Assembly (NCBI RefSeq): GCF_947498635.1
Contig: NZ_CANMKV010000001.1
Coordinates: 1-64,000, forward strand
Reading direction: 5' to 3'
Length of the DNA: 64,000 nucleotides
Source: an uncultured Microbulbifer sp.
GTDB taxonomy: Bacteria; Pseudomonadota; Gammaproteobacteria; Pseudomonadales; Cellvibrionaceae
In this document: positions 28,080 through 36,455 of the stretch, in pieces
Numbering within the stretch: the first letter of the stretch is position 1
Layout of the letters: each line of letters opens with the position of its first letter
Translations under genes and position numbers: made by a program
The notes under the pieces: generated by a model
What the model was told of the DNA's origin: nothing
What the model saw: only the letters and a program-made list of their open reading frames with translations
Database searches by the model: none

Positions 28080-29117
28080 ATGATAAAAAAAATATGCCTT
28101 TCCCTCACCCTGCTGATCAGCTACCCCGCCAGCGCTGCGGACTTTGAAGATGTATGGGATGCTATTACTTCGTGCAATTGGTTCGAATTTATTGGCGATG
28201 TGGATGACACCGGGTCAAAAGATCTGGATGGTTATGAATACGGGGATACCCACTTCGAGGATGCCAGTTCTGGCAGTTTTGATATGCTGGTGTACAACAT
28301 GGATGGTTTTTTGCCATGTATCGGCGGTAACAGTAAGTCAGACTTCAAACAAATTATCCGTACATTCAATGAAAACCCCACAGACCTCTGGCTTATGCAG
28401 GAAGTGTGGAATAAAACCAAAGCTAACTACCTTGATGATGATGACAAACTCAGCAATGACACGGTGCCTTATCGCTCCAAGCACTGGAAAGGTAGCGGTA
28501 CTTCTTTTGGCAATGGCTTATTGACCTTTTCAAAATTTCCCTTTGACCGTGACAACCGCGATGATAATGATTACTCCTTTGCTACTTATGAGGAGGAAAC
28601 TTTCAACAAATGCTCAGGCACTGATTGCGATACCGAGAAAGGCTTCAGCGTGGCCAAGGTCGAGGTGACTGAAAATTATCACGTTCATATTTATAACACT
28701 CATATGGATGCTGGCCATCAGGAGGCCGATCTGGTCGCCAAAGCGAAGCAGCTAGACCAGATCGCCAACATGATTATTACCCACTCAAACAATGCCACTG
28801 TTATTTTAGCGGGTGACTTTAATATGGCATTTGATGAAAATGATGACGACTGGCGCGGCATCAATTATCAGAACTGGAAAGCGTTCTTTGAAAAAACTGG
28901 TGGCAAACACGCCTGTCAATACATGCTTACTGGCAGTGATACCAGTTTGGAAGCCTGCGCCGATACGCTGCAAAATGATACGGATCACGTGGTAGTCATT
29001 AACAATAATCCCGACTACACATTAGAGGTCACCAATTATTTTATCGGCTCACCCGCATATACCGGGTTAAGCGATCACGACCCGGTCTTTGTGGATTTCT
29101 CCTGGGTTAAGCACTAA
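28080..29117 (+). CDS. Secreted endonuclease/exonuclease/phosphatase-family protein
   Basis: 345 residues. A signal peptide (KKICLSLTLLISYPASAA) is followed by the DNase I/sphingomyelinase fold. The catalytic blocks appear in order: LWLMQEVWN (metal Glu), IYNTHMDAGH, LAGDFNMAF (Asp/Asn) and SDHDPVFVDF (Asp-His pair). The four cysteine-containing segments suggest disulfides outside the cell. The family includes bacterial sphingomyelinases and extracellular DNases; I cannot choose between them. It is a single gene, followed by a stem-loop. Confidence 0.85.
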   Translation: MIKKICLSLTLLISYPASAADFEDVWDAITSCNWFEFIGDVDDTGSKDLDGYEYGDTHFEDASSGSFDMLVYNMDGFLPCIGGNSKSDFKQIIRTFNENPTDLWLMQEVWNKTKANYLDDDDKLSNDTVPYRSKHWKGSGTSFGNGLLTFSKFPFDRDNRDDNDYSFATYEEETFNKCSGTDCDTEKGFSVAKVEVTENYHVHIYNTHMDAGHQEADLVAKAKQLDQIANMIITHSNNATVILAGDFNMAFDENDDDWRGINYQNWKAFFEKTGGKHACQYMLTGSDTSLEACADTLQNDTDHVVVINNNPDYTLEVTNYFIGSPAYTGLSDHDPVFVDFSWVKH

Positions 29118-29124
29118 CCCCCGT

Positions 29125-29160
29125 AGAGGCTTCTCCCAGCGATGCTCGGAAGAAGCCTCT
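29125..29160 (+). terminator. Terminator-like stem-loop
   Basis: AGAGGCTTCT (29125-29134) and its exact complement (29151-29160) enclose a 16-base loop, eight bases after the stop codon of the secreted protein. A C-run rather than a U-run follows, so it may be a weak terminator or an mRNA 3' end stabiliser. Confidence 0.5.
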
Positions 29161-29231
29161 CCCCCCTACTGCATCTAAATTCAACATCTAGTAGAGCGTA
29201 GAGAATGACAAAATAAAGGGGAGTCGCTTAC

Positions 29232-29541
29232 CTATCCCGTATAAGTGATCCATGCGGAAGCATCCACATGGTTATGAGATTCAATTATTCCCTGGACTAC
29301 ATACTTGCCATCAAGATCGATTACATCTGTTTTATCATCGATGTATTTTCTATTTCCCGCATCATCCCCAACCAAAATCATTTTGTCACTCCGGTTGCTA
29401 CGGAAGATACAGTGGACTGACCCGGATTCATTGTTTCTACAGCCACTCCGCCTAACACATGATCAGTTTTTCGATCGCGCCAACCAAAGAAACCACTAAC
29501 AAGAAACAAAGCGCTAGAATAAGCAACACACCCGCCTTCAC
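29232..29541 (-). pseudogene. Amidohydrolase N-terminal remnant with frameshifts
   Basis: Three consecutive reading frames on the minus strand join into the start of a secreted amidohydrolase. From GTG 29541 comes a signal-like segment (KAGVLLILALCFLLVVSLVG), then another frame reads DHVLGGVAVETMNPG. A third frame (29381-29232) reads VIDLDGKYVVQGIIESHNHVD, where ESHNHVD is the metal-binding H-x-H block of amidohydrolases, and a stop follows about ten residues later. The remaining several hundred residues are absent, so this is a decayed fragment. Confidence 0.7.
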
Positions 29542-29872
29542 AGTCGATATTTATTTGCTCTAAAAAAAGAGGCTATCAACGACAGCTTTGCCTCTAGATT
29601 ACCAATCTGCAGCAACCTTACAACAGAATAAAAATATCTCTCGGCCTGTTTAGATACACTTAAAAAGCAATAAGTCCGGCGTATGAAATAGTATTATGAA
29701 CACAGGGAATCAAAGAATATACTCACGGCAATAATGCCAATTACCCGAAGAAGGGGCAGTTATGAGGCTGTAAACCTATCTAGACCATGTGGCCATGACT
29801 ACGGTTTGTAGTTTTTCTGAGTGAACCCACTAACCTCGAAAAAGGCGTACTCAACAGTGCGCGAGGAAAGCC
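29542..29872. other. Intergenic, nothing recognised
   Basis: About 330 AT-rich bases between the amidohydrolase remnant and the ZntB-like gene. I see no RNA gene, coding frame or strong repeat. Confidence 0.5.
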
Positions 29873-30841
29873 TTACAACCACTTTTTCCAATAAAAAAGG
29901 ACAATTTGTAGCCCAAGTGCAGCCCCCAAAAGAACGCAGAAAATAAGAAAACCCTCCTGGGCTTGCGCCCAGGGCATTCCACCGACATTGATTCCAAACA
30001 ATCCGGTCAAAAAACTCAAAGGCAGAAAGACTGCCGCCACGATCGACAACATATACATGCGGCTGTTCAACTGCTCAGAGTTGTAACTCAACAGTTCTTC
30101 CTGAGTGACGGAAGCCCGCTCCCGCACCACATCAATATCTTCGATATGCCGCTGCAAACGATCACTCACTTCACGCAGGTGCAACAGGTTACTCTCGTGA
30201 AACCAGGGCATTTCCGCTGCCATAATGCCCGAGAGTGCCTCCCGTTGTGGGGAGAGGTAGCGCCGTAGGGTAATGGCCTGCTTGCGTAGATAGGCAAGCT
30301 CGGAGCGCAGTTCACCGCCAGGAGCATCCAGGGCGAGACTCTCTAGCTCATCAATTTTTTCCTCGAGCTGGTCCACGATATCCCCCATACGCCGCACCAG
30401 TAAATCCACCAGGGAAACGATAAAGCTTGAAGGCCCGCTGGGTCCGCGACCGATACGCAGTCGTCCAAGCAAATCCTCCACCGATAGCAGGCGTCGTTTG
30501 CGGGTGCTGATAATTCGGTTTTCCTCGACCCACAGGCGAATTGAGACCATATCTTCAGGCTGAGAAGCCGGATCTAAATTCACGCCGCGCAATGCGATTA
30601 ATAAATTGTCCTCAAGCGGGGTGGCGCGGGGGCGTGTTTCCTCGGACAGCAAGGCCTCCACCACCAATCGATCCAAGCCACTCTCAGTGCGCAACCACTG
30701 GGCTGCGCCATCATCGGTGTAGTCCAGATGTAACCACAATACCCCCTGTGTGGGCTGCCAGCTTGCCACTTCAGCCCAGGGTAGCTCCTTACCACCACCA
30801 CTGTGATCGAGTAGATAGGCGTGAATCAATCCGGGTTGCAT
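29873..30841 (-). CDS. CorA/ZntB-family divalent cation transporter
   Basis: 322 residues from ATG at 30841, which has GGAGAGG six to seven bases upstream; the frame runs eight codons further, but that start lacks a site. A cytoplasmic N-terminal domain and long helix lead to two C-terminal membrane segments (LSIVAAVFLPLSFLTGLFG and FLIFCVLLGAALGLQIVLF). The loop reads GINVGGMP where CorA has GMN; GIN-VGG is typical of ZntB. It probably moves zinc or magnesium across the inner membrane. Confidence 0.87.
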   Translation of the reverse strand: MQPGLIHAYLLDHSGGGKELPWAEVASWQPTQGVLWLHLDYTDDGAAQWLRTESGLDRLVVEALLSEETRPRATPLEDNLLIALRGVNLDPASQPEDMVSIRLWVEENRIISTRKRRLLSVEDLLGRLRIGRGPSGPSSFIVSLVDLLVRRMGDIVDQLEEKIDELESLALDAPGGELRSELAYLRKQAITLRRYLSPQREALSGIMAAEMPWFHESNLLHLREVSDRLQRHIEDIDVVRERASVTQEELLSYNSEQLNSRMYMLSIVAAVFLPLSFLTGLFGINVGGMPWAQAQEGFLIFCVLLGAALGLQIVLFYWKKWL

Positions 30842-31018
30842 TATTACCTCTCCCCTCGCCGACAAGTAATCAATACTTGAAAGCGCAAACGATTATTATT
30901 TTGACGATAAAAGGCTGGTTTCAAAACACCCCTCGGCTGGATCCTTACGGAGTTACAATAGCCTTTGCTCCGCGGCAGCAGAGTTCCAAACCTTGTTAAC
31001 TGCTTTAGCAGTGCCGGT

Positions 31019-31435
31019 TTAATGGTTTTTCACTTCACTCAGGTGCGCCAGTTCGGCGGCATTCTGCTCCCAATTTTGTCCATCGAAAGGCTCTATGTTT
31101 AGATCTTGCGGCACACTGTCGAAGCAGCGCGCATTGAGGCTGTAGCCATCGGGGTTGGATCGCGGAATATAAAAGGGTTTTACTCCACAGTGGCGACAAA
31201 AATAGTGTTTTGCCACTCCGCTATTAAAGGTGTAACAGCTGAGAGCCTCCTCACCCTGCTCCAGATGAAAATTTGCCGCCGGTACGATGAGGTGCAGATA
31301 GCCAACCTTTTCACAGATAGAGCAATTACAGGCGTGCGCCACTAGCGCCTCTGAACTTTTACGCCGGTGAGTCGCGTGAAAGCGCACAGCACCGCAATGA
31401 CAACCACCGTGCAGGTTTATGTTTATTTCATTCAC
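31019..31435 (-). CDS. GFA (Mss4-like zinc) family protein
   Basis: 138 residues from a GTG at 31435 that overlaps the end of the upstream gene by eight bases, suggesting coupled translation. The zinc-binding cysteines are GGCHCGAVRF, ACNCSICEK and FCRHCGVKPF (C-x-C, C-x-C-x2-C, C-x2-C). The family is named after a glutathione-formaldehyde activating enzyme, but most members have no proven activity. A second GFA-family gene lies at 44338. Confidence 0.85.
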   Translation of the reverse strand: MNEININLHGGCHCGAVRFHATHRRKSSEALVAHACNCSICEKVGYLHLIVPAANFHLEQGEEALSCYTFNSGVAKHYFCRHCGVKPFYIPRSNPDGYSLNARCFDSVPQDLNIEPFDGQNWEQNAAELAHLSEVKNH

Positions 31436-32078
31436 GAATGGATAGCTCCAGATCAAATAGTGGGCGCGCCCACAGCAAGGTAAACACTGAGAGCGCGAGA
31501 AGGAGGTGGAACCAATTGGTACGGGCCAAGCCCAAAAGACGCGAGGCACCGGTGTCAATCAAAAGCCCATTGAGCAGTATCAACAGAGCACCAGCGGCAA
31601 GTATCAGGGCTTGGCCCCGCTTAAGTCGCACCGGAGCTAACAGCTCCAACATTCCCACCAGCAACCAAAGCGCCAGTCCTACAGCGGAATAGAGATCGAC
31701 GACCCCCAACGGTGACAGCCACCTACTCTGCGCTAGACCAATAGCGCTTGCCAACACCAGTACCACCACCGCGTAGGCCGGCGCACGATTATCAGTGCCC
31801 CAAGACACCCCCAGGCGCGCCCAGGTAAGACCAATGCCAATCAAAAGAAGCGAGGCAAAGCCGGAAATACGCGCAAACGCCCGGTGCAATTCTGTCACTG
31901 AGGGGTCTATGCCATAGCGGTAAGCCCCCACCAGTGCCGCCAGTGCCATACACAGTAGGGCCGCGACAATAATCAGCGCCGCCGATTGATAGCGCGAGCG
32001 GGTGAGACACCAATACTGGTTGGCGACCAACAGACAGGCGAGCCCGAGGAGCGTGTCGAGAAGCCAGAAGTTGTGCAA
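31428..32078 (-). CDS. Uncharacterised multi-pass membrane protein
   Basis: 216 residues from a TTG at 32078 preceded by AGAGGGA at good distance; the frame runs further upstream into the pnp terminator, which makes the longer version unlikely. About six or seven membrane segments are spread along its length (LLDTLLGLACLLVANQ, ALIIVAALLCMALAALVGA, AYAVVVLVLASAIGLAQ, LILAAGALLILLNGLLI). I do not recognise the family. It overlaps the GFA-family gene. Confidence 0.65.
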   Translation of the reverse strand: MHNFWLLDTLLGLACLLVANQYWCLTRSRYQSAALIIVAALLCMALAALVGAYRYGIDPSVTELHRAFARISGFASLLLIGIGLTWARLGVSWGTDNRAPAYAVVVLVLASAIGLAQSRWLSPLGVVDLYSAVGLALWLLVGMLELLAPVRLKRGQALILAAGALLILLNGLLIDTGASRLLGLARTNWFHLLLALSVFTLLWARPLFDLELSIRE

Positions 32079-32166
32079 GATTTTCCCTCTTTTTCGGCAA
32101 ATTCTAACCGAAAAATCGCCGGCGGAAACACCTTTGTCAACGGCATAACAGCAATAAGAGAGCATA

Positions 32167-32195
32167 AAAAAACCCGGCACTTGGCCGGGTTTTTT
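32167..32195. terminator. Intrinsic terminator of pnp (works in both directions)
   Basis: Six A, CCCGGC, loop ACTTG, GCCGGG and six T form a 12-bp perfect stem 27 bases after the pnp stop. On the minus strand it gives a GC stem plus U-run, ending the rpsO-pnp transcript. Confidence 0.9.
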
Positions 32196-32221
32196 CAAGC
32201 TTTGCCAGCTCCGGAGGAGGC

Positions 32222-34345
32222 TCAGGCCTCTTCGGAGCCCTGCTTCGCCTCTTCGGCAGCGGCCTGCTCAGCCTTCACTTCCTTGATGGACAGCTTGATG
32301 CGTCCACGCTGATCGACGTCGAGCACCTTCACTTTGACTTTCTCACCTTCGCTCAGGTAATCGGTCACCGCGTTCACACGTTCCTCGGCGATCTGGGAAA
32401 TATGTACCAGACCGTCTTTACCCGGCAGGAAGTTGACGAAAGCGCCAAAGTCCACGATGCGCACTACGGTGCCCTCGTAGATGGTGCCAATTTCAGCTTC
32501 TGCGGTAATTTCCTCAATGCGGGTAACCGCGGCTTCGAGGCTCTCACCATCTTCACCAAAGACCTTGATGCTGCCGTCATCTTCAATATCGATGGAAGCG
32601 CCGGTCTCTTCGGTGATGGAACGGATAGTTGCACCGCCCTTGCCGATCACATCGCGGATCTTGTCCGGGTGGATCTTCAGGGTTGCGAAGCGGGGCGCAT
32701 TCTCGTTCACGCTGGAACGGGACTCGCCGATCAACTTGTTCATTTCCACGAGGATATGCAAACGCGCTTGCAGGGCCTGCTCCAGCGCCGTTTCCATGAT
32801 CTCTTCGGTAATACCTTCGATCTTGATATCCATCTGCAGGGCAGTCACACCGGAAGCAGTGCCGGCAACCTTAAAGTCCATATCGCCCAGGTGATCCTCA
32901 TCACCGAGGATATCGGTCAGGACTGCATAGCCTTCGTCTTCCTTCACCAGGCCCATAGCGATACCGGCAACCGGCGCCTTCAGTGGTACACCCGCGTCCA
33001 TCAACGCCAGGCTGGAGCCACACACGGAAGCCATGGAGCTGGAACCGTTGGATTCGGTGATTTCAGAAACTACACGCAGTGTGTAAGGGAAGCTCTCCGG
33101 GTCCGGCAGTACCGCTGCAATACCGCGACGTGCCAGTCGGCCGTGGCCGATTTCTCGGCGACCGGTAGCGCCCACACGACCCGCTTCACCTACAGAATAA
33201 GGAGGGAAGTTGTAGTGCAGCATAAAGTAGTCTTTACGCTCGCCTTCCAGCGCATCGATAATCTGCGCATCGCGGGTAGCACCGAGAGTAGCAACAACCA
33301 ATGCCTGGGTTTCACCGCGGGTGAACAGTGCAGAACCATGGCCTTTCGGCAGCACGCCAACTTCTACATTGATTGGGCGTACAGTCTTGGTATCGCGACC
33401 GTCGATACGCGGCTCGCCACGCACTACTGCGCCACGCACAGTTTTCTTTTCCAGCTTGCCGAAGTAGCTCTTTACATCGCCGGCATCGACTTCCTCAGAT
33501 GCCAGGGCCTCGGCCGCTTCATTGCGCAGCTCGTTCAAGCGAGCGGTGCGCTGCTGCTTGTCGGTGATGCGATACGCTTCAACAACCTTGCCGCCAAACT
33601 GGCTTTCCAGGGCGGCTTTCAGCTCGGTGTTTTCCGCTTCTGGCTGCCAGTCCCACTGGGGCTTGCCAGCTTCCGCTTTCAGCTCTTCACAAACTTTTAC
33701 AACGGCCTGCAATTCCTGGTGCGCATACAGTACGGCGCCCAGCATGATATCTTCCGGCAGCTCTTTCGCTTCGGATTCAACCATCAGTACAGCGTCTTTC
33801 GTGCCCGCAACCACCATGTCCAGCTCGGAAGTGCCCAGCGCTTGGTAACCCGGGTTCAGCAGGTAGCCATCTTTTTGGGTATAGCCAACACGTGCAGCGC
33901 CAATTGGGCCAGCGAAGGGAATACCAGAAACGGACAGCGCCGCGGAGGTGCCGATCATACCGGCGATATCCGGGTCCACGTCCTTCTCTGCAGACAGGAC
34001 AGTGATCATCACCTGCACTTCATTCATAAAGCCCTTGGGGAACAGCGGGCGGATCGGGCGATCGATCAGGCGAGAAGTCAGGGTTTCTTTTTCAGACGGA
34101 CGGCCTTCACGCTTGAAGAAGCCACCGGGAATCTTGCCAGCCGCGTAGGCCTTTTCCTGGTAGTGCACAGACAGCGGGAAGAAGCCCTGATCAGGTTTCG
34201 CTTCTTTGGCACCGACAACGGTACACAGAACAACAGTTTCACCCATGGTAACCAGGGCAGCACCGGTAGCCTGGCGCGCAATGCGACCAGTTTCGATGGT
34301 GACCTGGGATTGTCCGTACTGGAAGGTTTTGCTTACTGGATTCAC
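32222..34345 (-). CDS. pnp: Polynucleotide phosphorylase
   Basis: 707 residues from a GTG at 34345 ([12 protein letters not shown]), matching the E. coli start LLNPIVRKFQYG and its 711-residue length; a TAGGA site precedes it. Two RNase PH domains ([41 protein letters not shown]) flank a helical linker. A KH domain ([20 protein letters not shown]) and an S1 domain ([28 protein letters not shown]) end it. It degrades RNA 3' to 5' with phosphate and is a partner of RNase E. It is distal to rpsO, as in E. coli. Confidence 0.96.
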   Translation of the reverse strand: MNPVSKTFQYGQSQVTIETGRIARQATGAALVTMGETVVLCTVVGAKEAKPDQGFFPLSVHYQEKAYAAGKIPGGFFKREGRPSEKETLTSRLIDRPIRPLFPKGFMNEVQVMITVLSAEKDVDPDIAGMIGTSAALSVSGIPFAGPIGAARVGYTQKDGYLLNPGYQALGTSELDMVVAGTKDAVLMVESEAKELPEDIMLGAVLYAHQELQAVVKVCEELKAEAGKPQWDWQPEAENTELKAALESQFGGKVVEAYRITDKQQRTARLNELRNEAAEALASEEVDAGDVKSYFGKLEKKTVRGAVVRGEPRIDGRDTKTVRPINVEVGVLPKGHGSALFTRGETQALVVATLGATRDAQIIDALEGERKDYFMLHYNFPPYSVGEAGRVGATGRREIGHGRLARRGIAAVLPDPESFPYTLRVVSEITESNGSSSMASVCGSSLALMDAGVPLKAPVAGIAMGLVKEDEGYAVLTDILGDEDHLGDMDFKVAGTASGVTALQMDIKIEGITEEIMETALEQALQARLHILVEMNKLIGESRSSVNENAPRFATLKIHPDKIRDVIGKGGATIRSITEETGASIDIEDDGSIKVFGEDGESLEAAVTRIEEITAEAEIGTIYEGTVVRIVDFGAFVNFLPGKDGLVHISQIAEERVNAVTDYLSEGEKVKVKVLDVDQRGRIKLSIKEVKAEQAAAEEAKQGSEEA

Positions 34346-34577
34346 TAGTTTTTTTCCTATTTCCTTACGGTTACTGGCCCATTCCAGTAACCCCAACAAT
34401 GGTTGCCCGGACGAGAAATCCAAACGCCTCACCCGGAGCGACACGGGGATGTGCCGCCACCGACCAGGGGTGGCCGGTGCAGACACTGCACTTCCAGTTC
34501 GGCTCTTGCCGGTGGCTTGTGCAGTGCAACTTCCGAAAAATGACAGCAGCGCCACTTTTCCGCAAGTATTAAAGAAG

Positions 34578-34600
34578 AATGCCCGCCAGAGGCGGGCATT
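34578..34600 (-). terminator. Terminator-like hairpin between rpsO and pnp
   Basis: AATGCCCGCC (34578-34587), loop AGA, and its exact complement form a strong stem directly after the rpsO stop; on the minus strand TTCTTCTTT follows. It matches the rpsO terminator of E. coli in position, allowing partial read-through into pnp. Confidence 0.8.
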
Positions 34601-34608
34601 CCAGGGTC

Positions 34609-34878
34609 TTAGCGACGCAGGCCGAGCTTGGCGATCAGCTGTGCGTAGCGGCTCAGATCCTTGCGCTTGAGGTAGTCCAGCAGCTTACGGCGCTGGTTTA
34701 CCATGCGGATCAGGCCACGACGGGAGTGGTGATCCTGCTTGTGCGAGGAGAAGTGACCCTGCAGTTTGTTGATGTTAGCGGTGAGCAGAGCTACCTGGAC
34801 TTCCGGAGAACCGGTATCGCCTTCGGATTGGCCGTGCTCTTTCAGGATGGCTGCTTTTTCAACTGCAGTCAGTGCCAT
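34609..34878 (-). CDS. rpsO: 30S ribosomal protein S15
   Basis: 89 residues, exact family length. [17 protein letters not shown] and [22 protein letters not shown] are the rRNA-binding blocks. S15 binds the 16S central domain early in assembly. It lies between truB and pnp, and in E. coli it represses its own translation through a leader pseudoknot; the 145-base upstream gap here could hold an equivalent. Confidence 0.97.
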   Translation of the reverse strand: MALTAVEKAAILKEHGQSEGDTGSPEVQVALLTANINKLQGHFSSHKQDHHSRRGLIRMVNQRRKLLDYLKRKDLSRYAQLIAKLGLRR

Positions 34879-35023
34879 AACGAATTACCTCGTCGTAATA
34901 TGCTTTAAATGATTCGGCTGGCCCGTGCATATTTACAGACCAGCTAATCGTGATTGCGGCGGTGCCGCGTGAACACCTTCACTTCCACCTTATAGAGGTT
35001 CTCACCAATATAGCGGTTTCCAC

Positions 35024-35965
35024 TCAAGTGCCACTTACCAGACGTCGCGGTGCCACGCACCCCTCGTCGGTAATTTCTCCAACCCCCAGAAAATCACCAT
35101 TTTCCAGGAAGAGGCGCACCATATCACCTTCCGCACCGATACGGTAGACCTGCAAATCCATTACCGATTGGCCCTGGCGCACGTAGTAACCCGAGTCATC
35201 CGGCAGGACGAGTTTGGGCAATGCGGAGGCTGGCGAATCCATCGGCAACAAGTGGTGATCCAGCTCTTCTGCCCTGCCCTCGCCGCGCTCATCGGTAAGC
35301 TCGTCCAGGGTCACTGCATCGGCCTCATCGAAAGGACCGGCGGCACTGCGATGCAGCACTTCCACATAACCGCCTACGCCCAGAGCCTGGCCCAGGTCCT
35401 CGGCGATACTGCGGATATAAGTCCCCTTGGAGCAGTGCACTTTCACTTCGGCGCGGGGCTGGGTTCCAGGGATAAAGCGCAGCAGTTCGAACTCAAAAAT
35501 CTCGACTTCGCGCGCCTCGCGCTCCACTTCAAGCCCCTGCCGCGCCAGCTTATACAGCGGCTGGCCCTTGTGCTTGAGCGCGGAGTACATAGAGGGGACC
35601 TGCTTGATACGACCGCGAAATGCCTCCATGGCTTGGAGCACATTCTGCTCGGTCAGGCTGGAAGCATCTTTGGTTTCCAGCACATCGCCATCGGCGTCGC
35701 CACTGGCAGTGGTCATGCCAAAAACGAAGGTGCTGCGATAGCGCTTGTCGGCATCGAGTAGATACTGGGAAAACTTGGTCGCCTCACCGAAGCAGATCGG
35801 CAGTACACCGGTCGCCAGCGGGTCCAGTGCGCCAGTATGGCCAGCGCGATTGGCAAAAAAGAGTCGTTTGGCTTTTTGTAGGGCGTCGTTGGCGGTAATC
35901 CCGGCGGGCTTGTTCAATAACAGCACGCCGTGAACCGGCCGACCCCATTTTGGTCTGCGGCCCAT
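35024..35965 (-). CDS. truB: tRNA pseudouridine-55 synthase
   Basis: 313 residues. GVLLLNKPAGITANDALQ opens the catalytic domain. GHTGALDPLATGVLPICFGEATK carries the catalytic aspartate (ALDPLATG). CSKGTYIRSIAEDLG is a second conserved block, and a C-terminal PUA-like domain ends it. It makes pseudouridine 55 in tRNA T loops. It starts three bases after the rbfA stop, so they are co-translated. Confidence 0.96.
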   Translation of the reverse strand: MGRRPKWGRPVHGVLLLNKPAGITANDALQKAKRLFFANRAGHTGALDPLATGVLPICFGEATKFSQYLLDADKRYRSTFVFGMTTASGDADGDVLETKDASSLTEQNVLQAMEAFRGRIKQVPSMYSALKHKGQPLYKLARQGLEVEREAREVEIFEFELLRFIPGTQPRAEVKVHCSKGTYIRSIAEDLGQALGVGGYVEVLHRSAAGPFDEADAVTLDELTDERGEGRAEELDHHLLPMDSPASALPKLVLPDDSGYYVRQGQSVMDLQVYRIGAEGDMVRLFLENGDFLGVGEITDEGCVAPRRLVSGT

Positions 35966-35968
35966 GGA

Positions 35969-36367
35969 TTAATCTTCCTTGGAGTCGCTGTCGTCGTCTT
36001 GGTGTTGGCGATCTTCATTAACCGCCTTGTCGATCAGTGCGGAAAGCGCCTGACCACGCACCGAAGTCTCGTCGTAGCGGAAGTGCAGACGCGGAATACT
36101 GCGCATCTGAATAAGACGTGCAAGTTGGCTGCGCAGGAAACCTGCGGCCTTGTTCAACACTTCCATGGAGATGTCGATCTTGCTGCGGTCGTCCTCACCC
36201 ACAAAGGTAACAAACACTTTGGCGGTGGCTAGGTCACGGCTGACTTCAACGTCGTTGATGTTGACCATGCCCAGACGTGGATCGCGTACTTCCTGTTGGA
36301 TCAGCTGGGCCAGTTCGCGGCGCATGGCATCGGCGACGCGATCGGCGCGGTGGAATTCTCTTGCCAT
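35969..36367 (-). CDS. rbfA: 30S ribosome-binding factor A
   Basis: 132 residues. RADRVADAMRRELAQLIQQEVRDPRLGMVNI starts the KH-like domain, VSRDLATAKVFVTF continues it, and RSIPRLHFRYDETS is near the end, followed by an acidic tail. It helps mature the 16S rRNA 5' end and in cold adaptation. Between infB and truB, as in most gammaproteobacteria. Confidence 0.95.
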   Translation of the reverse strand: MAREFHRADRVADAMRRELAQLIQQEVRDPRLGMVNINDVEVSRDLATAKVFVTFVGEDDRSKIDISMEVLNKAAGFLRSQLARLIQMRSIPRLHFRYDETSVRGQALSALIDKAVNEDRQHQDDDSDSKED

Positions 36368-36400
36368 TGTTTACCTACTGAGAATGGCGGTTTAAAGACA

Positions 36401-36435
36401 GGAAAACCCGCACGGCCAAGCCGCGCGGGTTTTCC
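36401..36435 (-). terminator. Internal hairpin between infB and rbfA
   Basis: GGAAAACCCGC (36401-36411) and its exact complement (36425-36435) form an 11-bp stem with a GC-rich loop, just after infB. On the minus strand the right arm ends in TTTT. It probably acts as a partial terminator or a processing site inside the operon. Confidence 0.6.
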
Positions 36436-36455
36436 TTCACCCGGTCCGGAACTCT

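Noticed and set aside
32402..34348. Very long open frame antisense to pnp
   Set aside because: It mirrors the codon bias of pnp on the opposite strand; the pnp protein is unmistakable.
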